DNA of 64,000 nt, taken from an uncultured Lachnospiraceae bacterium. Its GTDB lineage: Bacteria; Bacillota; Clostridia; Lachnospirales; Lachnospiraceae. The position numbers and the translations under genes are program-made. Positions 24,474 through 33,875 of the stretch are shown piece by piece; the stretch's first letter is position 1; each line of letters opens with the position of its first letter. The DNA is taken from positions 124,001 through 188,000 of the forward strand of contig CAMNSZ010000001.1 of NCBI GenBank assembly GCA_946557105.1. The letters are read 5' to 3'. The notes under the pieces were generated by a model. That model saw only the letters and a program-made list of their open reading frames with translations. It did no database searches and was not told the origin of the DNA.

Positions 24474-26167
24474 TTTGACCATCCATTCTGCCCGTCCTCC
24501 GCAACATCGGGCTCCTGTACAAGTTTACTGCCGAAGGAAGCCTGTCTTCCAAACAAAAATACCATACACACCGGAAATAAATAGAACAAAATCAGATAAT
24601 ACCGGACTTCCGAAACCGGGCCCAATAGGTTTGTGACACACACCAGCAATACCGGCAAAAGCGCCCAAGAAAGACTCCTGTCCTTGCTCCACAATCCATA
24701 TACCCATGTGATAATCACCACCCACAGCATGGCTCCGATTGAAAAAAACAGACGCACCGCCGGATACTTCCGATAGGAGCATACCTCTCCTATCTCCTTA
24801 TAATAATCATACAGCCCCGGCAGGCGGGGTTTCCCGCATTCCTCCTGCCAGCCCGATATATCAAAGTATGGATTTCCGCTTTTTCCCTTTAGAACCGTTC
24901 CCGGATACCATGCCTGATATGTGTTGTCAAGAAAGGAATCCAAATATATTTTCGGATATTGCAGCCCCTTTCTTGCCCAAAGCAATATATATTCCCATTT
25001 ATTTTCCTTTAAAGTGTCCAAATGCCGCCAAAAGGCATATTTTATCGTATCTGAGATAACCGGGTTGTACGCCGATAGCATTTCCGGTTCTATTGCGGCA
25101 TATAGCAGCTCACGCTCCTCACTGTCAAATGCTTCCTCTCCCTCCTCCACATAAAGTCGGGCAATCTGCTGAAACGGTACGCTAAGCGCTTCCGTAATGC
25201 TGCCCGGCGCAGCATCAAATGCCCTTATAAGCCCTGTATTGATAATCAAATATAGAACAATCACGCTGCCCAAAAGAACCAGCTGACCCTTTATCCTCCT
25301 TTTATAAAAAAGCAATGTGAACACTACTAATAGGGCAATGGCATAAACAATATTATTTCTCAACAGACATGACAGAGTCAACAGCAGGCCCGCAATAATC
25401 CAGTCCCTTTTTACAATAGTCTGTCCATCCGTATCCGCCCTGTAAATCTCATACAGCTTAAGGACTGCCGGAAGCAGCGCCGCAAAGCACAAAGTATCCT
25501 TTGTCGTACTCATGGCAAACATTACAATAGGCGGACATATTGCGTAAAAGACAAGGGCTGACGCCGCCAAAAGCCTCCTGCGGGTGTACCGGAATATAAA
25601 CCTGACGGAATAGCCGAAGCTTAAAGCGCATATACCCATTTGAAAAAGGCAGTACAAAAAAATGCCAAAGGATAAATCCACACTGCGGATATGATATCCC
25701 AGCGTAATAATACCGCCCACAATGAAAGTATGCAGTAACGGGTGATGGGCGTCATAGGGAGTCTCCTCATACATAACCTGTATCAGCTGGGAGCCGCCAT
25801 CATAATTATAAAATCCGGGATAACAGCCGACCAGCCATATAACATATATTCCGAACAGCAGGACAAAGGTAAGCGCCCAAAAATATTTTGGTACCTTAAA
25901 CGGGCCATCCCCGGCTGCGCTGCAGCGCTTATCGAGGAAAGAAAAGAACAGGTAGAGCAGCACGCTAAATATTATCCACTCCACGACTCCCGCAAGGATG
26001 CACTGCCATCCCTCCAACACACCTATATTTAAGAAAATCTCATGGCTGTGTACACTTGAGCCATATTTCATGCTCCTCTGCCAGCCCCCAATCTGCATCA
26101 ACGTAAGCAGAAGCGCCAATCCGCCCGTAAGGGCAGCCTTTCTTTTGTTTACCGATATCCTCTTCAT
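24470..26167 (-). CDS. DUF6020-family polytopic membrane protein
   Basis: About 565 residues with 11-13 hydrophobic segments. The blocks IYVIWLVGCYPGFYNYDGGSQLIQV, TPYDAHHPLLHTFIVGGII, IVMFAMSTTKDTLCFAALLPAVLKLYE and LSCLLRNNIVYAI match DUF6020, a Firmicutes family of GT-C-like proteins. The Asp in YDGGSQ and the THHP-like HHPLLHT loop would lie near an active site facing outside. Start ATG 26167 follows GGGAGCAGGG; earlier ATGs run into the preceding gene. It shares an ATGA junction with the GtrB-like gene, so it is a good candidate to use that enzyme's polyprenyl-linked sugar. Confidence 0.75.
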   Translation of the reverse strand: MKRISVNKRKAALTGGLALLLTLMQIGGWQRSMKYGSSVHSHEIFLNIGVLEGWQCILAGVVEWIIFSVLLYLFFSFLDKRCSAAGDGPFKVPKYFWALTFVLLFGIYVIWLVGCYPGFYNYDGGSQLIQVMYEETPYDAHHPLLHTFIVGGIITLGYHIRSVDLSFGIFLYCLFQMGICALSFGYSVRFIFRYTRRRLLAASALVFYAICPPIVMFAMSTTKDTLCFAALLPAVLKLYEIYRADTDGQTIVKRDWIIAGLLLTLSCLLRNNIVYAIALLVVFTLLFYKRRIKGQLVLLGSVIVLYLIINTGLIRAFDAAPGSITEALSVPFQQIARLYVEEGEEAFDSEERELLYAAIEPEMLSAYNPVISDTIKYAFWRHLDTLKENKWEYILLWARKGLQYPKIYLDSFLDNTYQAWYPGTVLKGKSGNPYFDISGWQEECGKPRLPGLYDYYKEIGEVCSYRKYPAVRLFFSIGAMLWVVIITWVYGLWSKDRSLSWALLPVLLVCVTNLLGPVSEVRYYLILFYLFPVCMVFLFGRQASFGSKLVQEPDVAEDGQNGWSK

Positions 26168-26186
26168 CCCTGCTCCCATCAGCGCC

Positions 26187-28496
26187 CTATGCCCTTCCCG
26201 GGAAGTGGGGCGCTCCAATATATTTTTCCGCCCTTACCCTTCGTATCGTTTTCCCAATCAAAAACATTATCACAAGAGCGGCGCTTACAATTTCACTGAT
26301 ACGCCAATATATAGGGCTTACGAATTTCACTTCGACATTGCCCGAAAAACCTGCCGGAACCAGCACTCTTACCACATTGTTCTCACCTGCGCGCACACCC
26401 AGTCTGTCACCTGTATTTAAATCCACGGCATTGTATCCTCTGTAAAACAAAAGCGGCAGCTCCACAAAGCTATCGGCTCCCTTGCTATTCTCACACCGCA
26501 TGGATACCTTCAAATACTGCTTCTTATAATCCTCTATTGTAACGCCTTCTCCCGCCAACGCGCCTGTAAAGGTGAGCCTTCCGGCGTCCGTACCCTCTAT
26601 CAGATACTCCCCGTCGGATATAAATCCAAAACCCATCCCCTCCTCGTTATACACTACTACCCTGTTCCAGCCCTCGGTCACAAAATCAATCAAATACAGC
26701 CCCGAAGTAATCACGCATGCCACTGTGACAGTGACTGCCGCCAAATAATGCCGCCTGTTATGATGCATAAAATACCACAGGCAGAAGCCGCACACCGTCA
26801 CCAGAAACAAGCTGCCCCAGCCTAAGACACGGTGGGGAAATTCCAAGCTGCTCACAAGCGCGGCAGTCACCGAATTCATTGACCTGACAACATCCCACGG
26901 GAAATCATTTGTACTCATATATAACAGCAATGCTCCCAACGCAAACGACATCACCCCCAGCTGCTTCACGGCTCCCCTTACACCACGGAAGGCTCCGCAG
27001 AAGCCCAAAGCTGCAAATACGCCAAGCCCCAGTACCAACACGAAGCCCACTCCCACAGGGTGAGTGTCAAATACTCCCGTTTCCCCGTTGGGCGTATAGC
27101 TTCCGTTTTTCCAGAAATGAAACGCTAAATGCGCAAGGGTCATACCCTTACTCTGTATTGTCCGTGCGGACAAATTTTTGATATGCACATTCTGGGTCAG
27201 ATAAAAATCAAGAAAAGGCACCAAAAACCATAGACTGACTCCGACAGCTCCCAAAGCTCCCTTTGCCAGCTCCAAAAAGGTATTCCTGCAAAGCACTTTT
27301 TTTACACATATAGCACAGACCAGCAAGGTGACAAATGCGGTAATCTCACAGGTAAGGACATGCGTCTGCATCAGCCCCGCATAGCCTACAGCCACCGGCA
27401 GCCACGCCGTCTTATATTTTTTGTCCTTGGAGTTTTCCGTAAATATACGCCACATTCCATATAAGACAAGCGGCATAAAGGCAACGGCACTTCCCTCGCC
27501 CACGGCGCCGGTGTTGACCAGCTTATAAATGCGGAAGGTAGACAACGTATATAATGCGCTGCACATAATACCCACATTTATACTGTCAAACATTTTACGA
27601 AAACAATACCATGCAATCCATGCCGTCGCAACGGTAATGGCGATACAATATATATTGTAACTCGCAGTCACGGTAAAACCCAGCAGACGAAGTATCCCGG
27701 GAAAGTAAAGCAGGCTGTTACAATAAAAAACAGCCGCGGCATATCCGTGCCCGAACAACCACTCCGGCTCTATCCTCAGCGGAAGCTGTCCGCTCAAAAA
27801 CCCATCCTTTACTCCCTCTATCCTTAAAAGATGATAAGTCAAATCAATACCCGATAAATTACTTCCATACAGATAGGGAAGGGAAGCAATTAAACTAATC
27901 AATGTCACAAAAAAGAAAACCTGCTTCTTCTCCATGGCAACAGTATATTCCTTGTCATAATAATAATACGCCAAAATACAAAAAACAACTAATGCGCCAA
28001 ACAAAATGACAACCGCCCACATAGTCCAGAATTGATTAGTCTCCGTAATTGTATATCCCGTAATCTCCAGCCGTCCGCTGCCTCCATAGGCAACCGCCAT
28101 CTGAAGGTCCTCGGTACTCTCATAAAGCCACATATGATATCCCGACTTATTCGCTCCCGCATACAAATGTTCTCCGTTGGTGCGCAGCCCTCCGGTAATC
28201 ACCGTTTCATCCTGCAAATTAGTATAAGCCACCGGCTTTGCCACGTCATATTCGGCTGCATATTCCAATTCTATATAATACACCCCCGGCTTTAAACCGA
28301 TTCCGGAATATACCGCCGTCATCTGAGTCGAATCGCCGGGTTCAAATTTATGGCTTTCCTCATAATGCCAGCTGCCGTTGGGCATAAACAGCTTAATGGC
28401 GCACCCCGACAAAAGCAGCAGTGAAATTGCCGCCAGAATCTGCACCGGTCTGCGCTTCCATAAATTTATAGCCTTTATTCTATGCCAAAACATCAT
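26187..28496 (-). CDS. PTPS-related (GT-C-like) large membrane protein, paralogue A
   Basis: About 769 residues. An N-terminal membrane helix (ILAAISLLLLSGCAIKLF) is followed by an external beta-rich domain (GLKPGVYYIELEY, TGGLRTNGEHLYAG), then about 11 membrane helices. The PTPS-related signature is SGIDLTYHLLRIEGVKDGFLSGQLPLRI with HGYAAAVFYCNSLLYFPGILRLLGF. A second external domain ends the protein. The whole architecture and most motifs repeat in the protein at 31450-33708, so they are paralogues. The family is membrane-bound with GT-C-like topology; sugar transfer outside the membrane is inferred. Start ATG 28496 follows AAAGGTAAA. Confidence 0.8.
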   Translation of the reverse strand: MMFWHRIKAINLWKRRPVQILAAISLLLLSGCAIKLFMPNGSWHYEESHKFEPGDSTQMTAVYSGIGLKPGVYYIELEYAAEYDVAKPVAYTNLQDETVITGGLRTNGEHLYAGANKSGYHMWLYESTEDLQMAVAYGGSGRLEITGYTITETNQFWTMWAVVILFGALVVFCILAYYYYDKEYTVAMEKKQVFFFVTLISLIASLPYLYGSNLSGIDLTYHLLRIEGVKDGFLSGQLPLRIEPEWLFGHGYAAAVFYCNSLLYFPGILRLLGFTVTASYNIYCIAITVATAWIAWYCFRKMFDSINVGIMCSALYTLSTFRIYKLVNTGAVGEGSAVAFMPLVLYGMWRIFTENSKDKKYKTAWLPVAVGYAGLMQTHVLTCEITAFVTLLVCAICVKKVLCRNTFLELAKGALGAVGVSLWFLVPFLDFYLTQNVHIKNLSARTIQSKGMTLAHLAFHFWKNGSYTPNGETGVFDTHPVGVGFVLVLGLGVFAALGFCGAFRGVRGAVKQLGVMSFALGALLLYMSTNDFPWDVVRSMNSVTAALVSSLEFPHRVLGWGSLFLVTVCGFCLWYFMHHNRRHYLAAVTVTVACVITSGLYLIDFVTEGWNRVVVYNEEGMGFGFISDGEYLIEGTDAGRLTFTGALAGEGVTIEDYKKQYLKVSMRCENSKGADSFVELPLLFYRGYNAVDLNTGDRLGVRAGENNVVRVLVPAGFSGNVEVKFVSPIYWRISEIVSAALVIMFLIGKTIRRVRAEKYIGAPHFPGRA

Positions 28497-28560
28497 TTTA
28501 CCTTTGCCCCCTTCGGCACACAGCATATTTTACCAATTCGCATATTTCTCATAAACGTTA

Positions 28561-29784
28561 CTACAACGGCAATCGGGTGGACATAAGCTCATTGCACTGA
28601 TAAATACAGAGGGCAATACATGCCGCCAGCACCATCAGGGGCAGCCCTATGGCAAGAGCCTTCTCCTCTTGTCTGCTTATTTTTCCCACGGCACATGCCG
28701 CCGGCACGCACAAGCCAATCTGTGCGAAGCCAAAAAACATTGCGGGAGTGCGAAACAAGGGGATCATCTTGAGCGCCCAAACGCCTAAACGCTGAACAAA
28801 ATCCCACGGAAAAGCCTTCAGGGAAAAAATCAGCAAAAGAACCGATAGCGCTATAAAAAAACTGTTTTTTCGGTTTTTTCCCCATTGCCCCTTTACGAAG
28901 CACAGCCAAAGCCCAATCACTAATGCCGACAATACGCCCAGACCCGTTCCCGGATGCCCTTCCCTATAGACGAAAACACTGAAAAATTCGCCCAGAACAT
29001 AACCGCTTTCCATAATGGAATTAAGGGGGATTCCAAGAGCGCCGAACGTATCCCCGAAAAGATAACGCCCAAGCCGTAATATTCCCGGAAGCGCAATAAG
29101 CCCTCCTGCCGCTATAGACGCCAAAAGTAACGGCTTTCTAAACCAAAGCGCCGCCAAAACCGTAATCCCCGCTATTACAAGCATTTGTACAATATCGGCA
29201 TATCCGATGCCCGCCAACGCAAGGGCGGCGGCAGCCGCATTTTTCAGTTTGCCATGTGTTGTTATTCCGGCAGCCGCCCATACATACAACGGAATAAGCA
29301 GCCAAACCACGGCGGAGGACATGCTCGCCAAATCATAGCATACATAAATCCGGTACGGGCAGGTCATATAGAAAATCACCCCGAAAAATATGCAAATTCT
29401 CTCTGTTTCCCTTTTAAAAAGTCTGTGGAACATTAAAATGGAGGTAATCAGGGTTCCCGCCTGTATCAGAATCATATATATCTGCCAACAGATGGTTACA
29501 TTCTCCAATCCCCAATAAATAATCGCAGGAAGCAAAAACCACAGATTTGAATTCATTGCAAAAACCGGCATCCCTGCTTCAATAATCGCCTCCTTTGAGG
29601 GAAACAGCAGAAAATGTCCGCTTTGTAATTCCACGGAAAGCTCATATATCCGGCTAATCCACTCCCCGATTACACCGCCGTCCATAATGCGTCCTGACGC
29701 CACGGGAACCATGGTGACACAGCATACGACGATATAAAGTAAGAGCTCTGTTTTTTTCTTCCGATTGTCCGTGTATTCTCTCAT
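28561..29784 (-). CDS. GT-C-like membrane protein, short relative of the PTPS-related proteins
   Basis: About 407 residues with ten or more hydrophobic helices and no large external domain. It has ISRIYELSVELQSGHFLLFPSKEAI, NSNLWFLLPAIIYWGLENVT and MTCPYRIYVCYDLASMSSAVVW. The latter corresponds to the ALYTLSTFRIYKL block of the larger neighbours, so it appears to be a divergent or shortened member. I start at ATG 29784 (GAAAGGCATTG upstream). A TTG at 29862 would overlap the previous stop, but its Shine-Dalgarno-like sequence touches the start codon. Function is unknown; it is part of the four-gene GT-C-like block. Confidence 0.65.
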   Translation of the reverse strand: MREYTDNRKKKTELLLYIVVCCVTMVPVASGRIMDGGVIGEWISRIYELSVELQSGHFLLFPSKEAIIEAGMPVFAMNSNLWFLLPAIIYWGLENVTICWQIYMILIQAGTLITSILMFHRLFKRETERICIFFGVIFYMTCPYRIYVCYDLASMSSAVVWLLIPLYVWAAAGITTHGKLKNAAAAALALAGIGYADIVQMLVIAGITVLAALWFRKPLLLASIAAGGLIALPGILRLGRYLFGDTFGALGIPLNSIMESGYVLGEFFSVFVYREGHPGTGLGVLSALVIGLWLCFVKGQWGKNRKNSFFIALSVLLLIFSLKAFPWDFVQRLGVWALKMIPLFRTPAMFFGFAQIGLCVPAACAVGKISRQEEKALAIGLPLMVLAACIALCIYQCNELMSTRLPL

Positions 29785-29858
29785 TTTTTCAATGCCTTTC
29801 CCATATATGCCCTTCCCACGCGGGAATAAGCTTAAATATATTAATTTGACGGTCGTCT

Positions 29859-31463
29859 TCAACCCTCTTTTTTACTTCTTATAAGTCGTAATAACAGCAA
29901 AACCAGTATACTTATCGCCGACATCCCTTGTGCAATATAAAATATAGGCGAGCCTTTATAGACGTCCGGTATGGGGCTCATACTCTCCGCCGTATAAAGC
30001 TTAACTGCCTGCGACCTAAACGCTATATCATTGACCTGGTACATGGCTATTCCCGCCACCGCCATTACGGCGGACAAAGACAGCGCTCCAAACAGTCGTC
30101 TGTTTTCCGTTCCTTGAAATCTTTTATATACAAAACCGAGGAGCATTGCCATAAGAACGGCTGCCAGAGCGCAAAGCTGCCCTATCAGATGCAGGCTCCA
30201 AATATCATAGCAGGCAACGCCCTGTAAGCTCTCCCTTGTGTCGGGCAACATACCCAGCATCGGGAGCCAGCACCAACAGTTCATGACTAAAACCATTCCC
30301 GCCGCCTCAGCCATTTGCAGCAGGGTGGATGTGCGGAGAGTTTTCCTCCAAAGACCTGCGCTCACCAGAAGTATACAGCACAACACCGATACAATATATG
30401 GAATGCCGCTTAACAGGACAGCGGTAATCCCTATTGCAATATACCACTTATTCCCCTTGTAGCCTTTGTCCTTTGTCTCCTCCCCATACAGACCATATAT
30501 TCCGCATGCAATCAGCGGCAGAAATATCGTCACTAAGAGCTCCTTTACATCGCCACGATTATAGACCGCGCTGAGATACCATGGATTAAGCGTGTATACA
30601 AAAGCCCCAAACAGCGCAGCGTAATTGTCCTTGATACATTTCTTAAAGGAAAAATATGAAACCACAGCCGTTGCCCCCATACCTGCCAGCACAAACAGCT
30701 TATAAGCCGCCATAACGGAAAAACCCATAATGCGCAGCGCCGCCGGAAGCCACAGAAATCCTTCCCCGTAAAACAATGGCAGTCCGCCCCCCGAAAGCTC
30801 CTCCACCAGACCTTCAACATGCTTAAGATAAAAAAGCGTTTCGTCACCCAAAATAACATAATCCGTTAAATATGGGAAATAGGCAAGAAGCACCGTTCCC
30901 ACCAAACCAAAAAATACAAGCTGCTGCTTTCTATCGACCCTGCCCTCCAGAATCCGCTTTCTCCAGACCAACAGGCAGTCCAATACCGCGAAAAAGAAAA
31001 CCGCAATAACAAGGGCCATCCGGCTCCCTTTGCTTAGCCTGTATATCTCCAGCTCTATAAGCATTTCGGCAGTTCCTCCATAAAACACACAGGATACGTA
31101 TGCCGTGGATACCGTATGCGATACATAAAATTCAAAATCTAAATTGCCCTGCCCCTGCGTCAGCAAAACACCGTTTCCCTGCAATGCCTTAAAGGGGTCA
31201 AAAACGTACTCCATACTGATGTAGCAGGACTGCCCTTCACTCATATTCTCCCTCACACGCACCTGATAAATGCCGGGAGTAAGCTTCATCTCATCACTGC
31301 TCCATGCCTGCCCGTTCTCTGCCCCGGCAACAGACGCCCATATGTCCTCCCCGAAGAAAGCTATCGGCTTGTCCTGCCCAAAGCACCCTACGAACAGAAA
31401 AATCACCAGAAGCAGCTCTGCCGTAAGCAATATTTTCCACCCGCCAAACCTAAACCGCAACAT
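29859..31463 (-). CDS. GT-C-like membrane protein with N-terminal external domain
   Basis: A 534-residue protein. A first helix with a possible lipobox-like LFVGC (ILLTAELLLVIFLFVGC) is followed by an external beta domain (LTPGIYQVRVRENMSEGQSCYISMEYVFDP), then about ten helices. VILGDETLFYLKHVEGLVEELSGGGLPLFYGEG and LWLPAALRIMGFSVMAAYKLF align with the PTPS-related motif of the two large paralogues. It lacks their C-terminal external domain. GGAGGAAAGGGCAGC precedes ATG 31463, which overlaps the preceding gene by 14 bases. It is probably a third, diverged member of the duplicated family. Confidence 0.72.
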   Translation of the reverse strand: MLRFRFGGWKILLTAELLLVIFLFVGCFGQDKPIAFFGEDIWASVAGAENGQAWSSDEMKLTPGIYQVRVRENMSEGQSCYISMEYVFDPFKALQGNGVLLTQGQGNLDFEFYVSHTVSTAYVSCVFYGGTAEMLIELEIYRLSKGSRMALVIAVFFFAVLDCLLVWRKRILEGRVDRKQQLVFFGLVGTVLLAYFPYLTDYVILGDETLFYLKHVEGLVEELSGGGLPLFYGEGFLWLPAALRIMGFSVMAAYKLFVLAGMGATAVVSYFSFKKCIKDNYAALFGAFVYTLNPWYLSAVYNRGDVKELLVTIFLPLIACGIYGLYGEETKDKGYKGNKWYIAIGITAVLLSGIPYIVSVLCCILLVSAGLWRKTLRTSTLLQMAEAAGMVLVMNCWCWLPMLGMLPDTRESLQGVACYDIWSLHLIGQLCALAAVLMAMLLGFVYKRFQGTENRRLFGALSLSAVMAVAGIAMYQVNDIAFRSQAVKLYTAESMSPIPDVYKGSPIFYIAQGMSAISILVLLLLRLIRSKKEG

Positions 31464-33708
31464 GCTGCCCTTTCCTCCGTCTTATCCACCATGCGGCTAC
31501 AACCGAAAGAATTGCAGCCCCGCTGAGGAACTCACTTAACCGCCAGTAAACCGGGCTTTCAAACTTCACGGTAATATTACCAAAATAGCCTTCTGGCAAT
31601 ATTACCCTGACAACATTATTGTCACCCGCACAAGCCATAAGCCTCATACCCGAATCCGCGTCAAACGCCTTATAACCCTTATAGAATAGCAGCGGCAGCT
31701 CCACATAGCCCTCGCCTGCGCCCCTGTTGGTACAATTCATATCAACAGAAAGATAATCCTTTACATAGGAATTAAGCGTCACGTTCCCGCCGGTTACGGG
31801 ACCCGAAAAAGTAAGCTTCTTTTCGTCCGTACCCTGTATCAGATATTCCGCTCCCGAAATATATCCAAAACCCATACTTTCCTCATTATACAGCCGCAAA
31901 GAAGTCTCCTCCTTCATTACAGAATTCACCATATAGGCGTTAGAGGTAACAATCCCCACAACTGCAATCGCTATTCCAAGCCAATAGTACGCCCTTTTGG
32001 AATTATACAAATACCGCAGACTAAATCCGAAGGTCGTCACCAGACACGCAGTTCCCCACCCCAGAAAACGATTGGGAAATTGCAGACTGCTCACCAGAGA
32101 CGCAGCCGCGCCGCCCGCACCTTGAATTTGATTCCAAGGAAAATATCGAAGACTCAGCAGCATCAGCAGCGCACCCAATATTGCAAAAATAATCCCCTGC
32201 CGTAATTCATCTTTTCTCTTTCGCAGGCTCCCATGAACCAACAAAACACAAAATACCAGTAGTCCTGATACCAATACCGGACCAATACCGATGGGCGACA
32301 TCGTAATCCCGTTCACAGTCTTTCCGGAAGCATCCCAGAAATGAGTCAAAAGCTGTGAAACATACATTCCTCTGTCCTGAATGGTTCTCGCAGATACATG
32401 CTTAATATGTACGTCCTGCGTAAGATAATAATCTATAAAAGGCACTAGATACCAAAGGCTTAGACCTAAGGCCCCCAACGCGCCCTTCGCCAGCTCAAAA
32501 AAGGTCTCTTTTCTAAACACCCTGCGGATACAGACCAGACAGACTGCCAATGTGAGGAACGCCGTAATTTCACAAGTCAAGACATGTGTCTGAATCAATC
32601 CGGCATACCCTGCCATGACAGGTATCCATGCCGTCTTATAAGACTTGTCCTTCACGTCCTGCGTAAATATCCGATATAGTCCGTACATTGCAAGCGGTAA
32701 AAAAGTATAAGCGCTTCCTTCCCCCGCCGCCCCTGTGACAAAAAGCTTATAGACGCGGAAAGCAGACAGGGTATATAATGCACTGCACACCAGACCGATA
32801 TAATTATTTTTTAGAATGCGGCTGAAGCAATACCACGAAATCCATGCCGTTGCCATACTTAACATAAAGCAATACGCATTATAGCTTGCCGTAACGGTAA
32901 AACCGGCAAGACGCAGAAACGCCGGAAAATATAGGAGCGCATTACAGTAAAAAACAGCGTTGGCATAACCATGGCTGTAAACCCACTCGGGCTCTAAGCG
33001 TACAGGAAACTGTCCGCTTAGCAGACCGTCCTTAACGCCCTCTATTCGCTGCAAATGATAGGTCAGATCCGCCCCGCCCAGCATAGAGCCGTACATACAG
33101 GGAATCGACGCAAGAAATCCGATCAGAAGCACAAAGAAAAACACCTGCTTTTTCTCTTCCTCCACAGGCTTCTTCAGGTTATAAGCTGCATAGGAAAAAC
33201 ACAATGCCACCAAGCCTGCAGCCAAAAACAAAATTACAAGCAGCATAGTCCAAAGCTGATTTGTCTCCGTTATTGTAATACTGCCAGTCCTTAGCATTCC
33301 CTTACCCGCATAGGAGACTGCTGCCTGCATATTCTCCGTGCCCTCAAAGAGCCACATATGAAAGCCCGTCCTGCCCAAGCCGCTATACACGTGCTCCCCG
33401 TTGGTAAGCAGACCTCCCGTAAATACCGTGCCGTCCTGCATATTGCAGACCGCGCCTAAGTCGGTGTCCGTGGTATACTCCAGCTCCACATAATAAACGC
33501 CCGGTTTTAAAGAAATACTATCATAAATCACTTTATTTTCTTCGATCGTACCCTCTGTAAAGGTATACTCGCCCTCCAGTCTGATACTTGTACCCGGCTG
33601 TAAAATTTTAAAAATGCAGAAGGCAAAAATAAGGCAGAAGGCCGCTGCCAATATCCAAAACAATTTTCTTTTTATCAATTTATTCATTTCGATTTTCTGC
33701 AGCAGCAT
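31450..33708 (-). CDS. PTPS-related (GT-C-like) large membrane protein, paralogue B
   Basis: About 752 residues and first gene of its operon. The layout is the same as paralogue A: N-terminal helix (LFWILAAAFCLIFAFCIF), external domain with SLKPGVYYVELEY and TGGLLTNGEHVYSG, then the PTPS-related block GGADLTYHLQRIEGVKDGLLSG and GYANAVFYCNALLYFPAFLRLAGF. Other shared segments include QTHVLTCEITAFLTL and DVHIKHVSARTIQ. The C-terminal external domain contains GYVELPLLFYKGYKAFD. Identity with paralogue A is high along the whole length, pointing to tandem duplication followed by insertion of the two shorter genes. ATG 33708 has AAAGGTATTTTG upstream; a near-consensus promoter lies 73 bases further up. 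Confidence 0.8.
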   Translation of the reverse strand: MLLQKIEMNKLIKRKLFWILAAAFCLIFAFCIFKILQPGTSIRLEGEYTFTEGTIEENKVIYDSISLKPGVYYVELEYTTDTDLGAVCNMQDGTVFTGGLLTNGEHVYSGLGRTGFHMWLFEGTENMQAAVSYAGKGMLRTGSITITETNQLWTMLLVILFLAAGLVALCFSYAAYNLKKPVEEEKKQVFFFVLLIGFLASIPCMYGSMLGGADLTYHLQRIEGVKDGLLSGQFPVRLEPEWVYSHGYANAVFYCNALLYFPAFLRLAGFTVTASYNAYCFMLSMATAWISWYCFSRILKNNYIGLVCSALYTLSAFRVYKLFVTGAAGEGSAYTFLPLAMYGLYRIFTQDVKDKSYKTAWIPVMAGYAGLIQTHVLTCEITAFLTLAVCLVCIRRVFRKETFFELAKGALGALGLSLWYLVPFIDYYLTQDVHIKHVSARTIQDRGMYVSQLLTHFWDASGKTVNGITMSPIGIGPVLVSGLLVFCVLLVHGSLRKRKDELRQGIIFAILGALLMLLSLRYFPWNQIQGAGGAAASLVSSLQFPNRFLGWGTACLVTTFGFSLRYLYNSKRAYYWLGIAIAVVGIVTSNAYMVNSVMKEETSLRLYNEESMGFGYISGAEYLIQGTDEKKLTFSGPVTGGNVTLNSYVKDYLSVDMNCTNRGAGEGYVELPLLFYKGYKAFDADSGMRLMACAGDNNVVRVILPEGYFGNITVKFESPVYWRLSEFLSGAAILSVVAAWWIRRRKGQHVAV

Positions 33709-33780
33709 CAAAATACCTTTCCAATCATTCAATAATTCCGGCAATATCCGGCAATTATTAGTATATTACATAACGCCAAC

Positions 33781-33809
33781 ATTATAGCATAACAGTTAAA
33801 ACGTGTAAA
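33781..33809 (-). promoter_or_regulatory. Near-consensus sigma-A promoter of the GT-C-like operon
   Basis: On the minus strand TTTACA (33804-33809), exactly 17 bases, then TATAAT (33781-33786). It sits immediately downstream of the aminotransferase terminator and 73 bases before ATG 33708, so it should start transcription of the block that runs to 23544. Confidence 0.8.
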
Positions 33810-33811
33810 GC

Positions 33812-33837
33812 AAAGAGACCCCCGAAGGAGCCTCTTT
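33812..33837 (-). terminator. Terminator of the aminotransferase gene
   Basis: The minus-strand hairpin AAAGAGGCTCC-TTCG-GGGGTCTCTTT has an 11-bp stem with two G-T pairs and a stable UUCG tetraloop. A T-rich stretch (TTTGCTTT) follows. It lies 38 bases after the aminotransferase stop. Confidence 0.8.
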
Positions 33838-33875
33838 AATCCTGAAACGCATATTTTCAATTCCAGAAATCAATA

